From Pardosa pseudoannulata (Eukaryota > Arthropoda > Arachnida > Araneae > Lycosidae), in the NCBI GenBank assembly GCA_032207245.1, contig CM063501.1, positions 57,421,893-57,485,892 on the forward strand: 64,000 nucleotides of DNA. The letters run 5' to 3'. The notes under the pieces are model-generated. The model had not been told where the DNA came from and ran no database searches. It saw only the letters and a program-made list of their open reading frames with translations. Shown here piece after piece: positions 50,271-63,445 of the stretch. The translations under genes and the position numbers were made by a program. Numbering within the stretch: position 1 is the stretch's first letter; each line of letters opens with the position of its first letter.

Positions 50271-52139
50271 TTTTAAGTTAAAATGGTTATGAATTGACGT
50301 TGAAATATTTAATAATAACAGCTTTTTTTAAACACGATTATCTAGCTTACCCTTTTTCAGAATATCAAGAAAAAATGACTAAAAATTGAAATAGTTAATA
50401 GAAAAATTATTCTTTTGTTAGAAGTAATAAAAAAGACCTTTTTTTCTTTCCTTTCTTTGATTGATTGAATTGTGTCTTCCAATTTATTTCTATTTTGTTC
50501 TTTTAAATTCGTTCAAAACAACTTTTTTTTTTTAAAAGGGAAAAATACTTTGATTTGTACCTGGCAGAAAAAAAATGCTCAATATTTTTAAATGTTTTAT
50601 TTTTATATAAATTTGTAAACAGTTAATTACTGACATATTATCTTTAATAAAGCATTACAGACATAATATAAATTATAACTCTTTCTTTAGCTCTGTTTTT
50701 AAACAAGTATATCACTTCGTATTAAGTAAACCTATGCTTAAAAAATCGTGTTAAAATCCTGTAATCTTACGCTATCTTTAAGTATTACCTTTTCGTGTGT
50801 TATAACAACGAATCACATGTCTGTAGCTTTATTAATTTTATTTCAGTCTGTGAATATTCTTAAAGAAATTTTATCCATTTGACTAAATTTGTGTTAATAG
50901 AAGTTTTAAATTAGCCTGTTTACTGTTTGGTTTATAATTTGAATTTCTACATCTGCTTTGCTATTTCTTATATCAATTTTTATGTTATCAACTCCAATTT
51001 TCAAATGAAATACCCTATGGAGCTCTTCCACTTTAAAACAAGCAAATAAGTGTAATTATCGATAATGTAGATACTGATTTGTAACAAGATAGGGTCTTAA
51101 AGAACTAACTTTTCTGTATTGAGATTAATGAAAACATTGCACATATTTTCAGATATAAATACCAAGACCAATTGCGTATCCTAGTGTAGACTCTATAACA
51201 ACCGTATACCAGATCTTCGCTTCACTGCGAACTCACAGTGTGCCCTATAGTTTTTCAGAATGGATGAAGACAGAATGAAAAACGAAAATGTATGGGATAA
51301 AATATTTATATGAAATAATACTCCAAAGTAATCGGTAACTTAATGTATTGTCACAGTTTGTTGTTTAAATTGATTATGGGGTTTCTTCTATACAACTCCC
51401 TATAACTCTCTATATAACCCACATTTTTTCTTCTGATAGTCAGTCGTATATCTCTACAAATATAAACCAGTTTTTTTCCAACAGGATGCTTCTTTTTCTC
51501 TCTAATCTATTACTTGAGTTCCCTGATACAAAAACAAGAAAGTTATCGGCATATGCGATTATAAAACACCTTCCTCTTTTAACGTATGTAAAACTTTATT
51601 CACCAATAGATACCAGAGCAGGCCCAAACACGAGCCTTGTTGTGAACCTTATCAACAAATACACCTTTAAAATTAACCGACAAAATTACAGCCTCCCCAC
51701 CAATGAACACGAAATGTAATTTTCGAAATTGTTCAAACTTGTTTCTGTTTTGCTCCCAGGAATCCATAACAGATTATATATAAGAAATGAATCCACAGCT
51801 GTTTATTCGAAATAACTCCAGCGTTGATGAGTTAAAAGCGAAATGGCAACTAGTACAATAGTGTAAATTTAACTTCTACTCAACTAAACAAATCTCACAG
51901 AGAAAATATTTCTCGCGATATGCCAGGAGTAGCTGTTTCTACTAATATATGCGATTTATACCACAATTTGCTGAAACAATTCCACCAAATTTTATAAACT
52001 TACATATCCATTACATATTTAATTTCCGGTCATACTTGTTGATCATATATACTTATATTATTATAGGAAAATTATATCAAGTGACAAATATATGAAATTT
52101 TTATGAAATCAGGAGTGTTTTCAAGAATTTTGTAAAACT
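50271..52139. other. Unassigned stretch
   Basis: A 77-codon plus frame at 51486-51719 follows a pyrimidine-rich ...CCAACAGG that could serve as a splice acceptor, but there is no recognisable domain, and the frame starts and stops without context. No gene is called. Confidence 0.4.
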
Positions 52140-53085
52140 TTTAATCTAAATTGAATGGAAATTACTATTTCATGCTCAAAAGCTGTTGAAATAAAAAGTT
52201 ATCGGTACAAAAAGTATTGTGCTTTCTTGGTATAATATTTGGTTCTTTTCTTTCAATTAAGAATACTAAATCATGGGTCGAAGGATAGAAATCACACATG
52301 AGGGTTGAATATAGATTATTTAGAATTGACTAAGACTTATTTTTAACTATTCTATAAAGTTAAAAAAAAAGAATATAAGACAGGAAGTTCTCTGAAATGA
52401 TGAAATATTCTTTTATGTTAAAAATTACATGGGCTTAAAATATAGAACTCCCACTTTTCCTTTCGAAATTCTGAGAAATAAACCTCCGTCTTTTATGGTC
52501 TTTAGTTCTGAGAATAGATCAGGGTATAAATCATGATATGCATCTATTTTCATTTTACTATTTTTTAAGGAAAAATCCCCATGTAGAGAGCTTTAAAGAA
52601 AGAAGTGTTTTGTAGAATAATCGTGTGTTTAAATTTTTCAAAAATGAAGCATGTATAATATACAAAAAAATAACAATATGCAATTTAACTTTAGCTTATC
52701 ATAACGACATTGAAGAACTCTGAATTAACTTTAAAAAAAATAGTTAAAAAGAAAGGGACGAAATTGACATAGTGGTATAAAGAAAAATTCTATTTTCTTA
52801 GAAATTCGAGCGGTACATAAGTCAATATTCAATGCCGTTGAGGAAATCGTAAGAAGTATTCCCTTTTTATATAAAAACCAATTGCGAATATAGCTGAATG
52901 AATTTATAACACTGCAGACCTATTATTTAAAGTAAATGTTAAATTACTTTAAAAAATTTATTGTTATGTTAAATTTTTGTTGTAAACTGAATGACAATTT
53001 CTATTTCCTTCTCAATCAAAGAAAAGCTGTTGAAATAAAAAGTTATCGGTACATATATAGGGGTACATGTATAGGGATAAATTAA

Positions 53086-53444
53086 CTCTCTAACTGCTCA
53101 TTCCGCGATTTCCACGAGTAATTCAAATGTAGCAAAATTTGCTCATCCCGATATTTTCGCGGGCATGTGTTTTTCTTCCTTTATTAAGAAGCATATTCCG
53201 CCTTTTCACCGATTATAGATATTTCAATTGAAATTTATTAAAAATTAAATTTTTTATGTGATAATATCTGAAATTAATTTTTATGAAAACTTAGTTTTCA
53301 TGATAAAAGTCAATATAAAAAAATCTTTTCTAGAAGAAAAATTAGTATTTCAATTCTGCAATTTATATATATACTTTAACTATGCAACAAAAAAATACTC
53401 AATTTTTAAAGAGATTTCGGTTTACAAATTGAGCAGTTAGAGGG
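53086..53444. mobile_element. TTAA MITE, 359 bp, with a well-preserved TIR
   Basis: TTAA lies at 53082-53085 and 53445-53448. The ends CTCTCTAACTGCTCA and, read inward from the right, CCCTCTAACTGCTCA match at 14 of 15 positions, the best preserved of the TTAA set here. The subterminal left side has CGCGATTTCCACGAG and ATATTTTCGCGGGC, G+C-richer than its surroundings. The 60-codon frame inside has no motif. Confidence 0.88.
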
Positions 53445-56400
53445 TTAAGAAAGACATCTATAATTTACATTTTACACCTTTATGAAAAGGGAACTCTCAT
53501 GTAGAGAGATTTTGAAACTTTTTTCTGTTGTTTTTGGAAAATCGTGATTGTTTAAATTCTTCTGAAACAGAATTTGAAATATCAACAACATTCAACTAAA
53601 TCCTCCTAGAAAAATTGCAGGAAAAATTATTTGTGTTTTGTCATATTCCAGAGTTCGCTAAACTAATTATAGAATGATCCCAGACGAGTGGGAAAAATAG
53701 ATGGTTGGTGCTAAAAAAAAGTTTACTTTCACGAAAAAGTTGAGTCGATTGTGAAAGCTGCTTAGAAAAAACCATCGTAAAAAATTCCCCCTTTATGAAT
53801 ACAAATTAATCATGTATTTGTTTTGTAGATTCAAACGATTTTACTACATTTTAGCGGTATTATTTAAATTAACAAATTTAAACAATTTTTATTAAAGCAA
53901 TTATGAATATCATTACCTCAAGATGTGAAGAATTTTACAATATATTTTACATTAAAGGATTTTTTAAAAACGAATTATATAAAACAAAAGTTAAATAAAT
54001 TTATTAAGTCATTAATATCGTTTCTATAATGTTTGAACGAAAAGATTTCAGACATATAATATAAAATGAGAAATTTCAATAATTCTTATAAAGTTGTTTA
54101 TGCCGAATCGACAGAAATTTATTAAATTAATGCTGAAGAGTTTTTTATCCAAATTTATTTTTCTTCATGCATAGCAACTAGTGCTGTTCTTTTAACTATA
54201 CAGGACTAGATAGGCATACTTTTTAGCCCGTCATATATGTCGGGTAAAATATTGGTTAGAGAGAATATCAAACATGTATTTTTTATTGTATAAAATTATC
54301 TGTCGTTTAAATTAAAAAATTGTTTTATTAAAATGTGAAATATGTTATGGAAAAAACTACATTGACCTAAAAAGCAGAACTTTCCGTCTTTTCTTTCGAA
54401 ATTGAGAGATATGCTTTTCTTTTTTCTGCTCTTTATTCCAGAGAATAAATAGATGAGGGGATAAATCATGAAATGCATGTGTTTTCATTTTTACACCTTT
54501 ATGAATCTAGAATACCCATGTAGAAGGTCTTTGAGAAAAGAGCTCTCTTTTGTTGAAAAATCCTGTGTGTTAAATTCTTCCAAAATGAAGCTGATATTGT
54601 GCACAACTAACACAAATATAAAATTAAACATTATTTTAGAAGAACGGTATCCAAACACAGTGGACGGATTTTGAAAAAATATCCAAAAAAAGGGAACAAA
54701 ACTGATACATTGATGAAAAGAAAAAGTTTATTTCCATGAAAATTTCAATTGTAGATAAACCCTTTAATTAAGTCTCATTGTAAGAAGCAAACTGTCGTAA
54801 GACGTACACTCTTTAGGAATAAAAACAAGTCATGAAATAATTTTTATAAGGTTCATATGACCTTGAAAGATTACGAACATATAATATAGAATGAAAAACT
54901 TTAATAATTTTTATAAAGTTTTTAATGCTGAATCGAAACAATGCTTTTAAATTAATGCTGATAAAGAGTTTTGTTTCAAACTATATTATCCTTTTTTGTA
55001 TAGTAATTGTTGCTTTTTTTAAATTAAACGTAGATTGGCGCACAATTTAGGCCGCTATAAAAGTCGAGTTAAATATTGATTACTCAAAATATAAAATGTT
55101 TTTTTATTTACTGTATAAAAATATGAGTCGTCTAAATTGAAAAGAATTAATGTAATGTTTTTAAAAATGTGAAGTATGTTACATTACATATAACTAACAC
55201 AAATATACAATTTAAATTTACATCCAAAAACATCGGACGGACTTTGGATAAATATCTAAAAAGAGGGGAATAAAACTGACATAATTGAAAGAAAAAGTTC
55301 ATTTTTATAAAAAAATTAGCTATAGATAAACTCATTAAAGTACTTCATCGTAATGTCGTAAGGCGTATTCTCTCTTTATACGTCTCTCTTTAGGAATAAA
55401 AACAAGTCATTAATATCGTTTCTACAAGGTTTGAACGACAAGGTTTCAGACATATAATTTAAAATGAAAAATTTTGATAATTCAATAAGTTTTTTTTTAT
55501 GCCAAATCGGAAGAATGCTAAAGAATACTTTTATATTAATGCTTTTGAAGAGCTTTGGTACAAACTTTATTTTTCTTCTTGCATAGAAACTAGTGCTCTT
55601 CTTTTAACTATACATAGACAGGCATACATTTTAGTCCTTCATATATGTCGGATAAAATATCGTTTCTACAAATAACGACAAGTTTTTTTAATTGAAAAAA
55701 ATTATCTTTTAAATTAAAAAAAATGTTTAATATTGAAAATCTAAAATTTTTATGGCATAAAAAATTACAATAGAAAAACATAATTTATATTTGTTTTTTT
55801 TTTTTCAAAAAAGAGAAATTAAAAAAAATATGCTTTTTTTCTGGTCTATTATTCCAGGGGATAAATCATGAAATGCATCTATTTTCATTTTTATACCTTT
55901 ATGAAGCGAGAATCCCCATGTGGAAGGGCTTTGAGAAAAGAGCTTTTTTTGTTGAGAAATCGTGTGTGTTTAAATTCTTATGAAAGGAATAGAGCATTAT
56001 GTACAACTAATACAAATATACAATTAAATATTACTTTAAGATAACGTTATCCAAAAACAATGGATGGATTTTTAAAAAATAAACCAAAAGGAAGTTAATA
56101 AAACTGATATAATGGGGACAAGAAAAAGTTTATTTCCATAAAAATTCCAGCTTTAGATAAATCCTTTAATTACGGCTCATTGTAAGAAGCAAACTGTCGT
56201 AAGAAGTACACTCTTTAGGAGTATATATAAGTCATGAAATTTTTTTTATAAGGTTCGAACGACTTTATATAAAGATTACAGACGCATAATTTGGAATGAA
56301 AAACTTCAATAATTTTTATAAAATTTTGATGCTGAATTGAAATAATGCTTTTAAATTAATAATGTTGAAGAGTTTTGGTCGAAACTTTATTATCCATTTC

Positions 56401-56483
56401 TGTATAGCAACTGGTGCTGTTCGTTTAATTAAACATAGATAGACATACATTTTATACCACCATATACGGCGATTTAAATATTA

Positions 56484-56804
56484 CTCATATAGCAAATTTA
56501 CTTTGCAGTAAACTTGCAGCAGTCTTTCTTTGCAAGCCTGCAAACTTGCAGCAAGTGCAGCATGACAAGTCTGTAAGTTCAAAACAAGATTACAGCAAGT
56601 CTAACAATTTTCGCTATCCTCAAGGTTGTCATGACAAGGTTTCCACAGTTTTGAAGCAAAATAGCGTTACAAAGGAATGGTCTTTTTATGTATCGTCTAA
56701 CTTGCAGAAGTTTTGCTGTAAGTTTGACTCGTCAAATTTCTCATGGCAAGAAATTATCCAAAAATAAAAAAACAAACTTGCTTCAAGTATGCATGCTACC
56801 TGGG
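56484..56804 (-). mobile_element. TIR element, copy 2, inserted in the long-period repeat
   Basis: On the minus strand it reads CCCAGGTAGCATGCATACTT and continues in step with copy 1 (20271-20587) to a decayed far end (GCTATATGAG in place of GTTATCTGGG). Shared internal blocks include AACCTTGTCATGACAACCTT and CTTACA.ACTTGTCATGCTG. The related unit at about 57880 reads AAATATTAGTTACTCGAAAT without interruption, showing the empty site. Comparison suggests a short (about 3-bp, TTA-like) duplication. Confidence 0.8.
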
Positions 56805-58480
56805 TTGTTACGGAAAATATAAAACGTGTTTTATCTATTCTATAAAATTATGTATCGTTTAAATAAAAAAATGTTTTATTAAAATGCGAAATATGTAAAA
56901 AATTACAGGGACCTAAAAGCAGAACTTTTTCTCTTTTCTTTCGAAATTAAGAAATATGCTTTCTTTTTTCTGGTCTTTGATCCAGGAAATAGATCAGGGG
57001 ATAAATCATTAAATGCATCTGTTTTCATTTTTACACCTTTATGAATCTAGAATACCCATGTAGAGAGGTTCTGAGACAAATTCGTTTTTATCTATTCTAT
57101 AAATTTTAGTGTCGTTTAAATTAAAAATATTGTTTTATTAAAATCTGAAATATGTTATGGAAAAAATTACAGGGACCTAAAAACAGAACTTTCCGTCTTT
57201 TCTTTCGAAATTGAAAAATGTGCTTTTTTTTCTGGTCTTTATTCCAGGGAATAGATCAGGGGATAAATCATGAAATGCATCTATTTTCATTTTTACACCT
57301 TTATGAAGCGTGAATCCCCATGTGGAAGGGCTTTGAGAAAAGATCTCTTTTTTGTTGAAAAATCGTGTGTGTTTAAATTCTTCCGAAATGAAGCGCGCAT
57401 TATGTACAACTAATACAAATATACAATTAAATATTACTTTAAGATAACGTTATCCAAAAACAGTGGACAGACTTTGGAAAAATATACAAAAGGTGGGTAA
57501 TAAAACTGACGTAATGGTGAGAAGAAAAAGATTATTTCTATGAAAATTCCAGCTGTAGATAAACCCTTTAATTAAGACTCGTTGTCAGAAGCAAACTGTC
57601 ATAAGACGTACTCTGTTTAGGAATAAAAAAAGGCATGAAATCGTTTTTATAAGGTTCGAAAGACTTTATATAAAGATTACGGAACATATAATTTGCAATG
57701 AAAAACTTCAATAATTTTTATAAAGTTTTTAATGCTGAATCGAAAGAATGCTTTTAAATTAATGCTGTCAAAGAGTTTTGTTTCAAACTATATTATCCTT
57801 TTTTGTATAGTAACTGTTGCTGTTTTTTTAATTAAACATATATAGGCATACACTTTAGGCTGCAATGTACGTCGAGTTAAATATTAGTTACTCGAAATAT
57901 AAAAACTGTTTTTATCTATTCTATAAAATGATGTGTCACTTAAATTAAAAAATTAATGTTTTTAAAAATGTGAAATATTGTATATTGTATACAATTAATA
58001 CAAATATACAATTTAACTTTACATTCGAAAAAAGTAGACGGACTTTGGAAAAATATGTAAAAAGAAGGGAATAAAAGTGACATAATGATGCAAATAAAAA
58101 GTTTATTTTTATAAAAATTTGAGTTATAGATAAACGTATTAATTAAGACTCTTCATCATAATGTCTTAAGACGTATTCTGTCTTTAGATGATTCTCTTAA
58201 GGAATAGAAACAAGTCATGAATATCGTTTCTACAAGGTTTGAACAACAAAATTTCAGACATATAATTTAATATGAAATATTTCAATAACTCTTAAAGTTT
58301 TTTTTATGCCAAATCGAAAGAATTACTGAGAATATCAAACATGATTTTTTTTATTGTTTAATATTACCTGTCGTTTAAATTAAAAAATGTATTTTATTAA
58401 AATGTGAAAAAAATTACACGGACCTAAAAAGCAGAACTTTCCGTCTTTTCTTTCGAAATTGAGAAATATGCTTTCTTTTT

Positions 58481-59597
58481 TAAAATAAATAAAAAAAAAT
58501 CTTAAAAAGAAAAAAAAAAAAAAAAAAAAAAAACAACCAAAAGCAAAATGCATTTGCATTCATTTGAATAATTTTTATTTATTTTCCAAAACAGAATAGT
58601 TGTCAGCGTTAATGAAATATTATTTTACACGTTTTTGTTTATTTTAAAAATGTGCTCTTTATGTAATTTATTATGAATATTGCAGCCAAAATGAGCATGG
58701 GAGTCCCCGGTTTGCTAAATTTTTCACTTTACTCTGTTAATAAATTCTGACGAGTACCTTATGTTACACAATTTTTTACTTGTTTTTCGGTTCGCGCTCT
58801 GGTTCAGGCTTCATTACTTAAGGTCCGGTGCCCAACTGTTTCGGCGATAAATTCTTTTAATGTGCTTTAAAAAGCAGTAAAAAAAAATTCATCGCCGTAA
58901 AAAAAGTGATGTTGTGTTTTTTTTTTTTTTGTACAACTAATAACAACATCCAATTTAACTTTTGTGCTGTTTCCTTTAGCTATGAGAAGCGTGTTATTAG
59001 GTTTATGAATATTCAAAAAGATAATACGGCATTATTAAGTTTTTTTTCTTCCTTGATTTATTATGCATTTTGCATTCATTTGAATAATTTTTAAAAATTT
59101 ATTTTTTCTGCAATTCTGTTGTGCAGAATTTGTAATTAATGATATTATATTTTTTAAAAACATAAAAAATATTATGTTGCGTTTTTGTTTATTTTAAAAA
59201 TGTGCTCTTTATGTAATTTATTATGAATATTGCAGCCAAAATGAGCAAATGTATTGTATAATTTGCTAAATTTTACACTTTATAAAAAATAAATTCTGAC
59301 GATACCTTATGTTAAAATATTATATTTTTACATTGTTTTTGTTTTTTAGCTCTTTCATGTTATTATTATATTTTAAAAAAAAGTTTGTAATCTTTTAATT
59401 TGTTTAAAAAGCATTAAAAAATTGAAATGTTATTGTTATATATCATGCTGATGTATATTTTATATGTTAAAAGTATATTTTTAAAAAGGACTTATTGGAT
59501 TAATGTTGAAATTATAGAGGGAAATATTTATATTTGTAAGATTTTTATATAAATAACTGCAGATGTTTTGTTTGTGTATATTTTGTGAGATGTTTAT
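58481..59597. repeat. ~550-bp direct pair with homopolymers
   Basis: TGTGCTCTTTATGTAATTTA, ATTGCAGCCAAAATGAGCA and AAATTCTGACGA..ACCTTATGTTA occur at about 58651-58765 and again at 59202-59315. The two copies are separated by a G+C-richer insert (TTCGGTTCGCGCTCTGGTTC at about 58787). An A-run lies at about 58511-58532 and a T-run at 58917-58930. Confidence 0.85.
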
Positions 59598-59839
59598 ATG
59601 TCGTCGGATTTCGCTAATTATATGAGTATAAGCTCTAAATTTAAATGTTTATTAATAGGTATTGTTAATAGACGTATTTATAGGTATCATGCAATTTGTA
59701 AATCTTTGACTGTTTTATCATCTTCTAGTGTAACACCTGTTAATTATAAAGATACCATTTTACTCAATTCCTTTGATGTATTAATGTTGTATAACTATAT
59801 AAAAATTATATTAAGATAAAACACGTTAATACATTGTTG

Positions 59840-62450
59840 AAATTATAAAGTTGTGTTATTGTCGGGCTATTTTGATGATGATATTAAGTATGCTATATTA
59901 AATAAATAAAAACTTTTTTCTTAAGTTATGCATTATATTAATGTTGTTTATTGTTGAAATTTGTGTTATGTCATGCTATTCGAGGATGTTATTAAGTATA
60001 TTTTTTTAAATAAATAAAAACTCTATTCTTAAAATATGTATCATATTATAGATTTGACTGTTATAACTGCATTATTAATGCTGAAATTATTGAGTTGTGC
60101 TATTGTCATGCTACTTTGAGGATGATATTAAGTATGTTATATTAAAGAAATAAAAACTATATTCTTAAGCTGTGAATTATATTATAGTTTAGACTGTTAT
60201 AACTACATTATTAATGTTGAAATTATAGAGTTATGTTATGCCATGCTAATTCGAGGATGATATTAAGTATTTTATATTAAAAAGGAAAAACTATATTCTT
60301 AAGCTATGCATTATATTATTGCTATTACTGTTATAACTGCATTATTAATGTTGAAATTATAGAGTTGTGTTATTGCCATTCTATTTCGAGGATGTTATTA
60401 AGTACGTTTTACTAAATAAATTAAAACTATATCCTTAAAATTATATTATAGCTTTGACTGTTATAAACACATTATCAATGTTGAAATTATAGAGTTGTGT
60501 TATTGTCAAGCTATTTCGATGATGATATTAAGTATGTTATATTAAATAAATAAAAAGGTTATTCTTCAGCTATGGATTATATTAAAGTTATGACTGTTAT
60601 AACTACATTATTAATGTTGAAATTATAGAGTTGCGTTATGTCATGCTAATTCGAGGATGATATTAAGTATTTTATATTAAAAAGGAAAAATTATATTCTT
60701 AAGCTTCGCATTATATTATTGCTATGTCTGTCATAACTGCATTATTAATGTTGAAATTATAGAGTTGTGTTATATCATGCTATATAGAGGATGATATTAA
60801 GTATGTTTTATTAAATAAATAAAAGCTATATTCCTAAAATATGCATTATTATATAGTTTTGACTGTTATAATTACATTATTAATGTTGAAATTATAGAGT
60901 TGTGTTATTGTCATGGTATTTTGAGGATGATATTAAGTATGTTATATTAAATAAATAAAAGCTGTTTTCTTAAGTTATGCATTATATTAAAGTTATGACT
61001 GTTATAACTACATTATTAATGTTGAAATTATAGAGATGTGTTATCGGTATGCTATTTTGAGAATGATATTAAGTATTTTATATTAAAAAGGAAAAACTAT
61101 ATTCTTAAGGTATGGATTAGATTATAGCTATGACTGTTATAACTGCATTATTAATGTTGAAATTATAGAGTTGTGTTATTGTCATGCTATTTTGAGGATG
61201 ATATTAAGTATGTTATATTAAATAAATAAAAACTATATTCTTTAAATATACATTATATTATAGCTTTGACTGTTATAACTACATTATTAATGTTGAAATT
61301 ATAGAGTTGTGTTATGTCATGCTATTTCGAGGATGATATTAAGTATTTTATATTAAGAGGCAAAAAACTATATTCTTAAGCTATGCATTATATTGTAGCT
61401 ATGACTGTTATAACTGCATTATTAATGTTGAAATTATAGAATTGTGTTATTGTCAGGCCATTTCGAGGATGTTATTAAGTATGTTTTATTAAATAAATAA
61501 AAATTATATTTTTAAAATATGCATTATATTATAGCTTTGACTGTTATAAATACATTATTGATGATGAAATATCGTTGTTTTATTGTCATGCAATTTCGAT
61601 GATGATATTAAGTATGTTATATTAAATAAATATATTTTAAATATATTATATTATAAGATAAACTATTCTTAAACTATATTATTATATTGTTATATAAAAT
61701 ATAATTATTTATATTATAAACTATATAATATTATAGAGTTGTGTATTGATATATATTTCGAGATATTATTAAGTTTTATTAAATAAATAAAAACTATATT
61801 AATCTATGCCTACATTATAGCTTTGACTGTTATAAATACATTATTGATGATGAAATATCGTTGTTTTATTGTCATGCAATTTCGATGATGATATTAAGTA
61901 TGTTATATTAAATAAATAAAAAGTGTATTAAGCTATGCATTATACTATAGATTTGACTGTTATAACTACATTATTAATGTTGAAATTATAAAGTTGTGTT
62001 ATTGTCGGGCTATTTTGATGATGATATTAAGTATGCTATATTAAATAAATAAAAACTTTTTTCTTAAGTTATGCATTATATTAAAGTTATGACTGTTATA
62101 ACTACATTATTAATGTTGAAATTAAAGAGTTGTTATGTCATGCTATTTCGAGATGATATTAAATATGTTATATTAATAAATAAAAATATATCTTAAAACA
62201 TTTTATAAGCTACTGTTGTAACTACTTTATTAATGTTGAAATTATAGAACTGTGCTGTTGTCATGCTATTTTGAGGATGATATTAAGTAAGTTATATTAA
62301 ATAAATAAAAACTATATTATTAAGCTATGCATTATATTACAGATATGACTGTTATAATCATATAATTTTGATTATAGAGTTGTGCATGTCATGCTATTTT
62401 AAGATGATATAATTGTTATATTAAATTAAAAATTAAATTAACATGCAATA
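59840..62450. repeat. ~134-bp satellite with trimeric higher-order pattern
   Basis: About twenty units marked by GATGATATTAAGTATGTTAT or variants. Three unit types differ after AGTAT: type A GTTATATTAAATAAAT, type B TTTATATTAAAAAGGAAAA, type C GTTTTATTAAATAAAT. Between about 60120 and 61620 the order runs A-B-C-A-B-C-A-B-A-B-C-A. Segments 59845-59945 and 61984-62085 appear identical, as do 61551-61630 and 61839-61918. Units at about 61630-61790 and beyond 62100 are shortened by many small deletions. Confidence 0.93.
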
Positions 62451-62869
62451 TAAACAAATATGACTGTTATAATACATTTATTTATATTATACAATGACGA
62501 TGTATTATTATTTTATTATAATATAATTATATTGATAATGATATATTTATTTACTATCAAATTTATTATAATTATTATATTATAAATATAATTGTATAAT
62601 ATTATAGCTATTATAGCTATATTCTTAAACTATTATTATTATGTTAATTATACAAATATTTTAGCTCAATTTCTTTGAACAGTTTGTATTTATTATAAAA
62701 CTATAAAATATATTAATAAAGCTTATAATTATATAAATGAATACTTTTTGTTATTGAGAGTGTAGAATAATATTGATATAGAAGACGGATAGTAATGATA
62801 TAGTATTGATATAGAATAGTGTTATTGCTGTCAACTGCCGTTATTATATTAACCATAAAAATAAAATTA
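62451..62869. other. Degenerate A+T-only edge of the satellite
   Basis: Nearly pure A/T with fragments of the satellite (TATGACTGTTATAAT near 62459). It could be decayed units or poor consensus. Unique sequence resumes around 62660. Confidence 0.5.
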
Positions 62870-63445
62870 AATGGACTATTTGAAAAAGGATAAAATCACT
62901 CCCAAACATTCTGGAACATAAGAAAACCTGTTTTTCTACTACATAATTAAACACCTTAAAAACTTTTTGATTAGTAAATTCATATTTGACGATGTATATT
63001 ATGTATACATCGTTAAATATGAATTTATAAATGCAATTGAATGGGCTATTGGAAAAAGGATAAAATCACTCCCAAACATTCTGGAACATAAAAAAAATCC
63101 TGTTTTCTACTCATAATTAAACACCTTGAAAAACATTTTGATTAGTAAAATCATATTTGACGATGTATATTATGTATACATCGTCAAATATGAATTTATA
63201 AATGCAATTGAATGGGCTATTGAAAATTACTTCCACATTGTATACGACATAATTGAACATCTTGATTTTGATTAGTAAAATCATATTTGACGATGTATAT
63301 TATGTATACATCGTCAAATATGAATTTATAAATGCAATTGAATGGGCTATTGGAAAAAGGATAAAATAACTTCTAAACATTCTGGAACATACCCTGTACT
63401 ATTCTTTTGATTAGTAAATTCATATTTGACGATGTATATTTAATA
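62870..63445. repeat. Fold-back repeat: three hairpin units and a half
   Basis: Each unit contains CATATTTGACGATGTATA, loop TTATG, then the reverse complement. Stems: 62976-63026 (23 bp with one mismatch), 63151-63193 (19 bp, perfect) and 63281-63323 (19 bp, perfect). A fourth, left arm only, lies at 63420-63440. Between hairpins lie GCAATTGAATGGGCTATTGG and CCCAAACATTCTGGAACATA. Spacing is about 174 and 130 bp. Confidence 0.93.

Larger units (their letters stand above)
52140..58480. repeat. Long-period (~1.4-kb) composite tandem repeat
   Basis: Recurrent blocks: GGGGATAAATCATGAAATGC near 54457, 55859, 56999 and 57260 (diverged at 52525); TCTTTTCTTTCGAAATT near 54388, 56934, 57197 and 58444; GTCGTAAGA.GTACACTC-like blocks near 54796, 55360, 56200, 57600 and 58165. 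The last set alternates between ~565-bp and ~840-bp steps, giving a ~1.4-kb higher-order unit. A local ~260-bp duplication lies at 56820-57340. A TTAA MITE (53086) and a TIR element (56484) are inserted. No frame is conserved between units. Confidence 0.85.

Noticed and set aside
51486..51719. 77-codon frame after an acceptor-like CAGG
   Set aside because: It has no domain, no partner exons and no repeated or conserved context.
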